The translations under genes and the position numbers were made by a program. The notes under the pieces were generated by a model. The model ran no database searches. It saw only the letters and a program-made list of their open reading frames with translations, and was not told the DNA's origin. A stretch of DNA of 64,000 nt, taken from positions 725,881-789,880 of the forward strand of contig MU001681.1 in NCBI GenBank assembly GCA_010093515.1. Direction: 5' to 3'. This stretch comes from Lineolata rhizophorae. Lineage: Eukaryota; Ascomycota; Dothideomycetes; Lineolatales; Lineolataceae. Position 1 is the first letter of the stretch; each line of letters starts with the position of its first letter. Positions 46,801 through 58,942 of the stretch are shown in pieces.

Positions 46801-48214
46801 ACTTCTGAGACGAGTCTAGCACAACTGAGGTACTGCACCCTAGGAGTGGCCCGACATCATCATCGGGACAAGATTCGATGCTCTGGATTAAGTGACTCAG
46901 GGGAACGGGAGATTCTGCCGATCTATTTTGGTTGGAGGAGGGCCACAACTCTTCGGCCAAGGGCATTGCCGTTTTCTCTTGCAAACACTTCAGCACTGGC
47001 TCGTAGGCGAAAATTGCAGTATCAACCTGAACAAAGCTGAAAGCAGTTCCTCGTCTCTTTGCGGCTAGCAGTGTTGCCAAGCGACGCTGTTCGCCGTCGA
47101 TGTACAATACGAGGACCGGCTTGTCATCCAGAAGTTTATCTTCCATTCTATCGACTGTAACGAAGGCGATAGGATTGGCATTTTCCATCAAACAGCCGGC
47201 TGATTGATGCTTCAGGAAAGACTTGTTTTCATCAAGAAATTTCTTTCTCTCAGCTCGAGATCGACGTCTGAGTTCAGGTAGGCCTCCGTAGAACTTGAAA
47301 GCAAACCTTGGAGGCCTCCAATTTGGAGATGAGCCGCATTCAACGCCGACCAAAGTGAGACCGTTGAGTATTCGTCCAGAGGGTCTTCTAGCAGTTTTCC
47401 CCATCGCAATTTGAAGATCAGATTTGAGTTCTTCAAGCATGTCCTCTCTTGTAAGCCTGAACTGGTTGTCTAGATGGATTGCCAAACGAGCTTCGGGGTC
47501 AGCGTCGTCGACATCAGTAGCTCTGCGATAAAACGCCCTCTCTTGAGAGACTAGTTCGTCCGGAGTCGGGAGGATTGAGATTTGCCGAAAGTCTTCGAAA
47601 TCATTATCGTGTCTCCCGCCAGGATGGAAGTACCCCAGTTGAGTTACATTACTGCCAGATGAGGTCGTCTTGAGGACATGTCTGATCTTGTGGCCGAAGT
47701 TCCGAGTTTCCGAGCAATCCGAGTTCAAAAATGACGCGTTTGCCGTTACTCGTTCAGCCACCTGGCGTGAATTTGTTGGCACATCGAGAGGGGAAGAAAT
47801 CAAGAAAAGCAGAAGTTGGGCGAAAGCTCGAGTGGTAGCAGAGTCCAGGTGATCTTCCCCATGCGCATTGACAAGTGCGTCCCAGAACGTCGGGGGTTCC
47901 ATGACCACTTCTATGGCCTTTCTGAGAAATGAACCGCCACAGATATCCCTTAAGTCAGGCACCATGAGGAATCTGAGGAAGTCGCCGGCCGAAGTGTTTA
48001 GGAATCCATAGGAAACGTCGACTCTGACGGCTTTGCCCAGTGCGTTCACTCCTTCGGGCTTGGCCATAATCTTTTCCAGACATTGTGATGGCTCGTTTTG
48101 GACACTAATCGACTGTATGAACAATTTTGCATCGAAGGAGTTTTGGACCTTGCGCTTTCCATAGAGCACTGCCCAAAAGAGCTTGGATAGTTGATCGCGA
48201 CGGGACTGATCCAT
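40834..48214 (-). CDS. Giant ZNFX1-like SF1 helicase fused to three CbbX/SpoVK-type AAA+ ATPase modules
   Basis: Seven exons: 48214-46747, 46687-45248, 45189-44853, 44781-44024, 43962-43060, 43004-42246 and 42158-40834, 2329 residues. The N-terminal 480 residues precede an UPF1-like helicase: GPPGTGKS (about 487), MVEEAGEILESH (motif II, about 750), IGDHKQLRP, KQHRMCPEI, TIDNYQGEESNIVI and RLNVLVSRSRNG. This is close to ZNFX1 and S. pombe Hrr1. A short Cys/His region (ECPDGGCSEQWC..., CNVHACPQRCHQIVDHSKIEC) and a long coiled coil follow. Then three AAA+ modules: GNPGTGKT with IFIDEAYQL, GSPGTGKT with LVIDEAYML, GPPGTGKT with LFIDEAYRL. All Walker A and B residues are intact. The protein ends in a 90-residue Glu/Arg coiled coil and a small CPVGFRW...YRCAGGSHF module. 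ZNFX1-type helicases act in RNA silencing and RNA-virus sensing; the AAA+ role is unknown. Confidence 0.92.
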
Positions 48215-49355
48215 GGATGGCGAGGTTGTAGTTTCAAGGCGCTTTTTTAAAAACCCTAGCGATGGACGCTCGTTAGTTCATCGGACCTCTTAACCTACAA
48301 GTAATGTACAGACATACTTCGCTATTCTGAAATTCAAACTTGTAGGCTGAAGTTCTGGTGAAGGTATAAGTAACGATCAGCCCTCCGACATAGTTGTACC
48401 ATTCGGGATCCTGTGTCGGTTGGAAAGCCTCTCGTACGTTCAATCGACAAACTTGAGGTATGTAGGTCGAAAGGAAGAATTCGGAGGGTAAAACTTCGGT
48501 TATTTAAGCGACTTACTCTTTCCTGTACATAGCATGACAAAAGCACCTAATAAGCACAAATCCGGACAGGTGTACCAGCATAATAGTAATATTTGTCTTG
48601 TTCATATAGTTTCCACACACTGGGCTTGCATCGCTAGCCGTTTACAAGCTTACTATTAGGAAGAGTATACAACACGGGGATGAGCGTAGGGAGGAGTAGA
48701 GAAGATTACGCAGCATTGGCTATTCGCATTGATTGCCCAACAGCAAACTTCTGCAATGAAACCCTAGGCTGCTGCAACCAATTTGACCCACACTGGCAGA
48801 GTATCGCAACTTGGCGACTACTTTGGGTACTCAGGAGCTATACATTGTTAACAATTTTAGCTTCTTATTCATGGCGAATTCTGGCAAGATCATAATAGTT
48901 TTAAAACAGGCCAGCCTTGCCCATCAGTAAAACTCCTTTTTTACTTCATTAACTTTCCGGCCCTAAAACGACATCTACCTATTTGTTGTAGAGCTATTCC
49001 TTTGTTTGTACTTCCTTTCAGCTTATTTGTCATTGCGTGGCTCCGCTATCTGTTCCGGGGGTTGTTCCACCGTGGCAGCCGTGGATTGGTGGTCATCTCA
49101 CCGGTTTGCTTTGGAGCCTATCAATTCATGTCTGCCCGTATGCTGTGTAACCGACAGGGTGCGTGCATTATCTTTCAGCGCACTGTGTCATTGCATTGCA
49201 CTGTGGTTTAGCCGTGGGTTAAGTGTTATTTCCACTGCTGGATTTGCACCTTTCTTTTCGTTCATCTGTTTTTCTTGTCTTTTGCTCTGCCCTCCGTTTG
49301 GTCAGCCGTTCCCGTCGCCCAGAACTTTTGTCAAATCTTCCATCTGAATTTCCTT
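48215..49355. promoter_or_regulatory. Divergent intergenic region between the giant helicase and its neighbour
   Basis: 1.14 kb, AT-rich between about 48,240 and 49,000, with no ORF carrying recognisable domains. Both genes start outward from it, so their promoters lie here. Pyrimidine-rich DNA precedes the 49356 start. Confidence 0.5.
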
Positions 49356-50853
49356 ATGGACCAACGGGGTAATGAGAACTTCAGACCCTACCGTGGGCGA
49401 CGGGGTTGGAACAGCGCATCATGGCGTATCGAGCGCGGCGCTCGGCAACATGACACGCCACGCGGGGGCAGCTGGATATCTCCAGAGCCAACGGTGGACC
49501 CCAAACCTTACGGGCCTCTTCTAAAATCGATCACGATTGAAGACCTCGACAAGGAGGCGCAGGAATCGGAGTCCATCACCTCCATAAAGAACTGCATATA
49601 CGCTGCGTCCTACAGCTGGCTCGAGAAAAGCGATCCCGGCATAGTCGTTCCTGGTTAGCATATCACTTCCAACGATTCAACTGATCTCTAACGCGATGAC
49701 AGGCAAACCTCCAACATGGACGCCTTTAAAAGGGAGTCACAAAATACCACAAGACAACGGCGAATACTTCCGCGACAAGAACAGCGCCAGGTATCCGAAA
49801 TATCCAATGGAGCCGGCAGTTCAGAGCGTCTTGAAGATGAACCAGGGATTCCAAACCAACGAAGTCGACGTCTTCGGATGTTCGAGCACTATCGGAAACC
49901 TTCTACACTTCGCACGGTCAAACCCGAAATCGTTCCGCATGCTAGTAGAGGCAGTCGGGGACACTGTCTTTTTCCTTCGCCAGGAAAATTCGCCCAGAGA
50001 GCTCATCCCAAACGTGAAGGGTTGTGGCCACACATTTCCTGAAGCGTACACGACTTGGGACAGTGACGTCAAGGGGTCTGCCTGTCATGCACGGATCGTC
50101 AAATACCAGCTTGGTGGAATGACCTTCCTTGTCCGTTTCGGGTGCGATGGATACATACGGGAATACGCAGAGGCTGGTCAACATCAGAAACTTGGTGAAC
50201 CCAAAAAGGGGGGAATCACTGCGGAGGTCCTCGATCAGTCTGACCTCTTGGGTGATCCAGAGTCGCTCGCGATAAGCAGCAAAAATGCCCCAGGACCCGG
50301 ACCGCTCGCCATTTCTAGTGCTGGCAAAATCATCCCACAACACGCCATCTTTGACCTGAAAACAAGGCTACAGGGGAAACAAGTCAGAATGGAAGATTTA
50401 CTTCCCCGGCTTTGGATTTCGCAAATTCCCAACCTCATCACTGCGTATCATCGCTGGGGCGAATTCAATGATGCAGAGATTCACGTCGAGAGTGTTGAAG
50501 ACCGAGTTCGAGAATGGAAAAAAGAAAACGAGGTTGGACTTGAGAAGTTTGTCAGGCTCCTTCGCAAGGTTGTCGAGATCGCAAGAGCACGAAAAGACGG
50601 AAAGATCGAAATTTGCCGAACGGAAGATGGCGCTCTTGAAATACGAGCGCCGGCGGATGCTGATCGCGACGTGCTCCCGGAGCCTTTGAAGAAGATATGG
50701 TCGCAGAAGCTGCCGCCGAGTGATGCGCTTAAGCCCAAAAGGGATGAAGAGGGCGCTGATACTAAACCTGAGAACGATGAGGAAGACAATGAGCCCGATT
50801 ACACCGCTTGCTCTGCAGAAGGGTGTGGTTACTGCGGTCAATGTACGTACTAA
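49356..50853 (+). CDS. Conserved fungal protein of unknown function with RG-rich N-terminus and Cys cluster
   Basis: Two exons (49356-49653 and 49703-50853; donor GTTAGC, acceptor GACAG), 482 residues. The N-terminus is Arg/Gly-rich (NFRPYRGRRGWNSASW), like RGG-type RNA-binding tails. A conserved core of about 200 residues follows: KPPTWTPL, DNGEYFRDKNSARYPKYPME, VDVFGCSSTIGNLLHFAR, VGDTVFFLRQENSPRELI and GCGHTFPEAYTTWD. A second conserved block is LLPRLWISQIPNLITAYHRW. The C-terminus is acidic and ends CSAEGCGYCGQC, a possible Zn-binding C-x4-C-x2-C-x2-C knuckle. As I recall, relatives are often labelled geranylgeranyl pyrophosphate synthetase in fungal genomes. No DDxxD prenyl-synthase motif pair is visible, so that label looks wrong. 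It is divergent from the giant helicase gene, and a shared role in RNA metabolism is conjecture. Confidence 0.85.
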
Positions 50854-51516
50854 AGCTGCGCTGGATGCAACTCTAGTTGTAGGGGACTTGTTTTTGAAAT
50901 AAGCACTGGAAAAGCGTGAAGTCGGAGCGAGACCACGGGGGTCTCCGGGCGTTGTAAGAGGCGGTCTTGTAGTGCGTACGCCCGTGCACCAACTTGAAGC
51001 ACACAAGTCAGATGTACGAGTCAGGCTGGCTGGAAGTGCATTGCATATTCGCAGCTCTTTTCTTGCCTACTTACCTATTTATTTTAAATATTTCACAGCC
51101 AATTAGCTTTCGTAGCCTACTTTATCTATCAAACCATTGAGAAATAATCGCACTGACTGCGGCCCATTTAGCCGCCCTACTAGTTCATCATTGTTGTTCA
51201 ATGGGATACCATTAGATATTATTTTCGCGCGCGTTGATTTCGAATCTGGGTCGCCAGCGTACCTAGGCTCGAGGTTTACAGGGTACACGTGATGCTAGCG
51301 TGTGGTTTCGATCAGGCCGAGCCAAGCCCGACTGCTCCGACAGCTCTCAAACGTCGACTCGTCATCAGGCGGCAAGGCAGTCACGACCGCAACACACTCT
51401 ACGACTACTCTCCATCACCTCTGTGACTTTGTGAAATTTCAGCAAGCCATCCGATCGTGCTGTCGCTGCCCTTGTCTTGCCGTCGGAGCTACGGAGTTAC
51501 TAGTTGATACGCCGCC
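50854..51516. other. Intergenic region; 3' flank and V-ATPase f promoter
   Basis: 663 bp with an AT-rich middle and no ORF of note. The last 200 bp are the likely promoter of the next gene. Confidence 0.55.
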
Positions 51517-52021
51517 ATGAAGCCCGTTGTATCTGCTTTGAATGCATGGACATGGTGAGGCCCACATTCGGAGTACCTCTTTATGGTCTTGTACTTACTT
51601 TTGCAAGCATTATCGTGTCCATTTTCGCTATCGTGATTCTTTCCATCATCGGCGCCCTTTTCAAGGTGATTACGCAACCTCCTACCTAACGTCGCAACAT
51701 CCCTTCATCCTTCGCTTGTATGCGAGCGGAGCGGATATGATGAAACGGCAAAGAGTGCACTGCTTTGGGGAGTGTTTCTGACGAGTTTTTAACTTTTAGA
51801 CCGAAAATCATACGATGATGGGCTCGACGGAAGATCCGGAAGATGGTGGCGCTGTCGCAGGCGCCGTTTTTGGCGCTGTCATTGTCTACGCGGTAAATAC
51901 GGCTCACATTAGAGAGTTGGTGGCAGATGCTTATAAGATATAGGTTTTCCTCGTCTTCTGCGCAAGCCAGGCGTGGCTGCACATCCGACAGAGCCGCCGT
52001 GGTGCGATTTCGCTGTCATAA
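51517..52021 (+). CDS. V-type ATPase V0 subunit f (RNASEK / yeast YPR170W-B homologue)
   Basis: A small two-helix subunit of the membrane V0 sector of the vacuolar proton pump. Four exons: 51517-51554 (38 nt), 51608-51665, 51800-51892 and 51944-52021, 88 residues (yeast about 85). The spliced N-terminus MKPVVSALNAWTC continues into helix 1 (IIVSIFAIVILSIIGALF). The loop GSTEDPEDGGAVAG and helix 2 (VFGAVIVYAVFLVFCASQAW) follow, and the protein ends RRGAISLS. The yeast protein has the same MxPVVS...AW start and SxxDPEDGxAVA loop. Reading the longest single frame instead (from 51504) would give a false N-terminus that crosses intron 1. The ATG at 51517 sits in a good GCCGCC context. Confidence 0.93.
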
Positions 52022-52816
52022 GCGTTCGCCTTTCCTTTTCCTGCCTGTCCTTGCATCCTTTCAAACATCATGTCCTTCTAAGCTCTTTCGATAGAAGCTT
52101 TGCCTTATGACAGCCTGCCCATATTACTTCGAATGGGTAAAGCTGTGGTCCGGAAGTCGAGGTTGGAATGGTTTGACCGATTGTGTATGCGAGACGGGGC
52201 TCGGATGGACTCTAGGCTAACGGTATACTTTTATATCATTATCCCTGTGTAATGGCTGGATAAGGGTTTATTGTGGAGTACGTTCTTGACGGATATGTTA
52301 ACTCTCGGTTCAGGTGGGCGTTTGAGAATTTTCTAGTTTACCAATTAAGGCAACACATAGATCGGTTCCGGAGACGTTACCTTGAGAACCTCGTCTTGGT
52401 TTCATAGTTTTATGGGATCTAATTAGTGTGCTTCAAGGATGGGTGAGCCGCCGTCAGCCGTTCATAGAACTTATTAGATTTGATAACAAGCAGATACATC
52501 ACTGAGAACCTTTGGAATCACCCGTCCGAGATGCTGGAAAAATTGTTCGACCACGAAATGTGATGTCAGACAATTGCAAGGCAGACTAGACGCTTTCGTA
52601 ACCAATTAGCAGGTTGGAGATAAACTAGGTAGCGTAAGACGTTTTTCTTTGAGTCATTCGTAACGATCACAGTAGAAACAAATGTTCAAGCTCAGCCTCT
52701 ATCACTGAGTCAGCCTAGTCTCATTAACCAACAAAACGTCGGAAACGACTTGCAAAGTCCCGAGGCCTACAATGCACAATGCTAATTTTGACAAGTCGAT
52801 TCACCTTCGTCAAAGT
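52022..52816. other. Convergent intergenic region, V-ATPase f / ELP3
   Basis: 795 bp of AT-rich DNA between two stop codons, holding the two 3' UTRs. No ORF or repeat of note was found. Confidence 0.55.
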
Positions 52817-54600
52817 TTAGTCATCGGCTCTACCCTCTGTCAGATCCTTCGACATGTACGGCCCATCCAACCAGTATCCCAGCTTGGCATAATAACTCCT
52901 GACTCCCACACCTGAGATGACACTGATTTTAGCGCTTCCATGCTCCTCCATAGCAATCCTCTCTGCTTCTTCCATTAGGAGTGTACCGTATCCTTGATGC
53001 TGGAACTTTCTGGGGTCTCGCGCGTGCACTGGAACCGCAGACCCGTACACATGGAGCTCGCGGACAAGGCTAGTCTGCTGGCTCGTCAGTTCCGGCCGAA
53101 ATGTGTGCGTGCAGCTGCACTTCCGGAGCCGCAGCAGGGCAATGAGGATGTCCTGCTTCGGATCCTCGTATGCGAGGAATGTCTCCCAACCCCCGTTTGC
53201 GGTGTAGTCTCGTCGTACTAGTTCTACTTGAGAAGGCCTGATCTTATTTTTGACTTCGTTGATGCCCACTTCGCGGGTCCGCACGTCCCGACAAGTCGTG
53301 CCAAAGTCCTTCATGCGCGCAAGAGCAAGCTCTCGCAAATTCCCGTTCTCCACGCCGGCAGTGACAAGTGGCATCGGAATGTCTCGTTGGACACGGTAGA
53401 TGCGGGTCCATGGCGGAACCAACGCTAGGATACGAGCCACAAGATCAATCAAAGCATTTGGCGTGTAGTTCTTGTATCGACCCGTTCGCCATAGCTCGTA
53501 AAGACCAGTACCGCGAATGACCAGCGTTGGGTAGATTTTGAGGCCGTCAGTACGGAAATCTGGGTTCGCGAAGTATTCTCTGAACTGGTCTAGGTCCCGC
53601 TCCATACCTACGTTTGGTAGATCCGGCATCATATGACTCACCACCTTGAAGCCAGCGTCTTTTGCTAGCTTGAAGGTCTCTGCCACGGCGGCGACCGTGT
53701 GACCTCGATTCGTATCTCGTGCGACGTCCTCGTACAGAGACTGGACGCCAATTTCTAGCCGAGTGCATCCATACCGTAGCATACTATTAAGATGCGTGTC
53801 TAGGCAGTAATCGGGCCGTGTTTCGATGGTGATGCCAACACACTTGACGTTGCTCATTTCTCCAGCAGCAACGGCCTCATCCACATTTGTAGTTTGGTAT
53901 CCGCTCAGGGCGTTGTGTAGCTGTGCAATAAACTCTTCCCGGTAATTCTCCGGTAAAGACATAAATGTGCCGCCCATTATGATATATTCAACCTTATCCA
54001 CACTGTGCCCCAATGACTTGATCTGATCTACTCGTCCTCGCGCTTGTTCGTATGGGTCGTAACGGGCTCGAATGGCGCGCATGGATGTTGGCTCATAGCC
54101 AGTGTAGGATTGGGTTGAGTATTCAAAATCGGAGTCGGGACCGCCGGGGCAGTACACGCATATGTTGCCGGTATAGGAAATATGGGGACAGCGATGAGGC
54201 TTGCACATCACGGCGACGACGGCGATTCCAGATGAGGTTCCTAAGATAGTAAGCATCTGAAATTGGGCCTCATTATTCGAACTCAAGGGGCCTTACTGAT
54301 AGGCTTTGCTATTAGCTTTGGCAGAATATATCTCTTGTAATGTTCCGGAACGGCAGCAATAATCGCCGTTAGAGGTGGTTGAGTGCTGAGGTAATGCTTT
54401 TTCGCCATTTGGCCCCGGAGGGCATTCAAATTAATGTCTCTCTTCGGCTTTGAGCCGCTGCTGCTGGCCTCGTAGTCCTGAATGAGCGCGTTGGCGATGT
54501 CCGCACAGGCGCGCATATAGCGCTCGTTCTCCGGCGGAAGCTTCGCATTTTTTGGAACGCTCCGCGGCCGCACCTCACTTATCGTTGCGGTAGCAGACAT
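52817..54600 (-). CDS. ELP3: Elongator catalytic subunit ELP3 (radical SAM / acetyltransferase)
   Basis: Catalyses carboxymethylation of wobble uridine (cm5U precursor) in tRNAs within the Elongator complex. Two exons (54600-54297 and 54240-52817), 575 residues. The N-terminal tRNA-binding region (residues 1-100) has [17 protein letters not shown]. The radical SAM cluster is [14 protein letters not shown] (C-x9-C-x2-C) near residues 120-140, followed by [20 protein letters not shown]. The core continues with [28 protein letters not shown] and RLEIGVQS. The C-terminal GNAT domain shows [13 protein letters not shown] and [15 protein letters not shown] (acetyl-CoA loop), ending [17 protein letters not shown]. 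All expected residues are present. It is divergent from LSC1 across 308 bp. Confidence 0.97.
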
Positions 54601-54908
54601 GGTGGAGATGTGTTGCGACAGCTGCTAGCCGCGAAATTAAATATTTGGTTGGGATTTTAGTTCGATTGCGAGGCAAAATTGACGAAGTAACGGGTCAGAG
54701 TCTGCAAACAAACCAAACATCAAAGCGCTCTCCGGCAGGTGCAGGGTCGGAGATCGAGTGCCAAGACGCTCGGCGGACGCCATGAGCGTCTGGGTCGCAA
54801 CGGCCCCCTCCGTATGTATCAACTTCCGGCCGCAACCCTCCAACACCATACTTCCTCACTTTCATCTCCCGTTTCCTTTTATGCTCGAAGGTCGCGGGTC
54901 GCCTCAAG
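54601..54908. promoter_or_regulatory. Shared divergent promoter ELP3 / LSC1
   Basis: Only 308 bp separate the two ATGs, so this short stretch serves both genes. No TATA box stands out. Confidence 0.6.
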
Positions 54909-56255
<1,347 letters not shown>

Positions 56256-56924
56256 GAGGCTCTGATGATGAAGTGTGTGGAATGCGCATAATGTTTACTA
56301 TGCGCTTTGCTTGTGCTTGTTCTGGTTTCTGTCCCGCAAACCTTGTTCAGCATTGTACCAGCTTATATCCACGGCCTACCACGTTGAGCTCGTGCTTGTA
56401 CACTTAAAGCTTCCTCAGTAGAAACCTAGTTTTCTATCTGCCAGTCGCAAGCTGTGTGGATGATACTGTATGTATAAAGCATTTTTAGACCAGACCCTTC
56501 GGGATGAGAATTCTACGTGACAGACAATTGGAGAGCTCAGCGAACTATAGCCCCGCATTATGGTAAATACTTTACGGGGAACAGCAATCGGAAAGTTCAA
56601 GTAAAATCTCGTCAGGCGGACTCTAGTAGAACGGCCGAAGATTCAACGTCAAGTTACGCAGTAAATCGTCGTGGAAGCGTATCAGGTCCTCGGGTCCGTT
56701 CGACTGGACCCGACATCCCGGGCGGCGCGACGCGTCTTGGCAGCAGCCCTGCGCCGCGGCGCCCAACGTACTTAGCAGAGCTTCAACCTCCACCACCGAT
56801 CTCCACCGTCTTTCGTAGTTCGTCGGCCTTCAGAATCGCGCAGTGCTGTTCGATACGCAACCCTGACCCATCTGCCGTACCCCGTTTTTAACTTCTTCTT
56901 CTCTCCGGTCTCGCCCTGCACAAA
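56256..56924. promoter_or_regulatory. Intergenic region; LSC1 3' flank and AP-2 mu promoter
   Basis: 669 bp between tandem genes. A GC-rich stretch at 56,680-56,880 directly precedes the AP-2 mu start and probably holds its promoter and leader. A 124-codon frame there (56517-56891) has no conserved features. Confidence 0.55.
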
Positions 56925-58398
56925 ATGTTGTCCGGAATTTTAATCTTCAACCAGAAGGGCGAGAACCTCATTTTCCGCGCTTTCCGCAACGACTGCCGGC
57001 CGCGCCTCGCCGACGTTTTCCGCATCCAAGTCATATCGAACGCACAGGTGCGGTCGCCGATCCTCACGCTCGGCTCCACCACCTTCAGTCATGTCAAACA
57101 TGAGAATATCTATCTGGTCGCTGTCACAAAAAGCAATGCGAACGCCGCGCTCGTGTTCGAGTTCTTATACAGGCTGGTAGCGTTGGGGAAATCGTACTTC
57201 GGGAAATTCGACGAGGAGGCCGTGAAGAATAATTTCGTACTGGTCTACGAGCTACTGGACGGTAATCAGTCTCCGTTCTCCGTCTGCTTTGGGCTCTGCT
57301 AATTGTTCTATGGCTTAGAAATACTCGATTTCGGATACCCCCAGAACACCGAGACGGACACGCTCAAGATGTACATTACGACCGAGGGTGTCAAGTCGGA
57401 GCGCGCAATGGTACTGCACACAATTTGCTGAAGCAACACGGCCGGGAAGCTGATATATTGCAGGAGGACTCGTCCAAGATCACAATGCAAGCCACCGGTG
57501 CGCTGTCATGGAGACGTGCGGACATCAAGTATCGCAAAAACGAAGCTTTCGTCGACGTGATAGAAGACGTCAATCTCCTCATGTCCGCGACCGGGACCGT
57601 ACTGCGCGCCGATGTGAACGGACAAATCATAATGCGGGCATATCTTTCCGGGACACCAGAATGCAAGTTCGGCCTGAATGATCGTCTTACACTTGGCGAA
57701 GACGGGCTTGCACAGCCATCGGGCAACCGCGCAGGAACTAAGGCGACTCGCGCCGCAGCAGGAAGCGTGACCCTCGAGGATTGTCAGTTCCATCAGTGTG
57801 TCAAGTTGGGCAAGTTCGACACCGATCGCATCATTTCCTTCGTGCCCCCCGACGGCGAGTTCGAGCTCATGCGCTACCGCGCGACCGAGAACGTCAACCT
57901 GCCGTTCAAGGTGCACGCCATCGTCAACGAGATCGGTAAGACCAAGGTCGAGTACAGCATCGCCATCCGCGCCAACTACGGCAGCAAACTTTTCGCCACA
58001 AACGTGATTATCCGGATCCCGACGCCACTGAACACCGCGAAGATCACCGAGCGTACGAGCCAGGGCAAAGCCAAGTACGAGCCTGAGCACAACAATATCG
58101 TCTGGAAGATACCGCGCTTCACCGGCCAGAGCGAATACGTCCTAAGCGCTGAAGCGTCCCTGACTAGCATGACGAACCAGAAAGCGTGGAGCCGGCCGCC
58201 ACTTAGCTTGAGCTTCTCACTTCTGATGTTTACTAGCTCCGGATTGCTCGTGCGATACCTCAAGGTGTTCGAAAAGAGCAACTATAGTAGCGTCAAATGG
58301 GTTCGCTACATGACCCGCGCTGGTAACTACGAGATTAGGTATGTAAATGCCACTCCATTTGCCGGCTGAACGTTGCTAATGATCTATATAGGTTCTGA
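56925..58398 (+). CDS. APM4: AP-2 adaptor complex mu subunit (clathrin endocytosis)
   Basis: The medium subunit of the plasma-membrane clathrin adaptor, which binds YxxPhi cargo signals. Four exons: 56925-57261, 57319-57410, 57464-58338 and 58392-58398 (7 nt), 436 residues; animal AP2M1 has 435. The N-terminal longin fold begins [20 protein letters not shown], which is AP-2-like rather than AP-1-like. A linker with [20 protein letters not shown] opens the mu homology domain. [37 protein letters not shown] and [19 protein letters not shown] follow. The protein ends [12 protein letters not shown]; the last Arg codon is split, and the 7-nt final exon supplies its last base, Phe and the stop. Without that exon the frame would run on into intron sequence. 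Confidence 0.95.
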
Positions 58399-58942
58399 AT
58401 GCTTCGACTTCCGATTTTGGGATAGGATGGCACGGAACCGGGGAGTAAACGGTTTTTGCGGGTACGGCGTTGGACATGAATAGAGTGCGAAATTAGCATA
58501 CGGCAAAGGAGCATCTAGCGAACTCGATTAGGTTTCACGACAGCTTGGCTTGTGCTTACGGCACATGGCCTGGGCCGTCCTGTATTGCGTCCTAACATGC
58601 ATGTTGTAGCTCTCGGACACTTCCACAGGTCTGAACTTGGTTTGATCTAATCACTTGAATAAGCTAGGTTTCGGCCAGTTTGTGAAGCAAGGGTATTTTA
58701 GTAAGTATATACAAGATTTTTTTCTTTTTAGAAAAATTATGCACAGGTTTTAAGTAAACCCAAAACGTGCAAGTGCTGACATTAGAAAATTACAGCAGTA
58801 GCCCTAGTAAGACAAAATGCTCAAAGAAGCAGAAGAACTGAACAAAAACGCCATATCTATGCAAATGCAAAAACGAGATGAAGGTAGAACACAGTTATCA
58901 GAGCTCTAGTTCATCGGACATCCTTCCATCCGCCCCCGAAAA
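58399..58942. other. Convergent intergenic region
   Basis: 544 bp of AT-rich DNA between the AP-2 mu stop and the DUF3455 gene stop. It contains only the 3' UTRs as far as can be seen. Confidence 0.6.

Noticed and set aside
49356-50853. Annotation as geranylgeranyl pyrophosphate synthetase.
   Set aside because: No pair of Asp-rich DDxxD motifs and no prenyl-synthase pattern is visible, so the name was not used.
56517-56891. 124-codon frame upstream of AP-2 mu.
   Set aside because: Low-complexity, no family resemblance, ends 33 bp before the AP-2 mu start; likely leader or promoter DNA.
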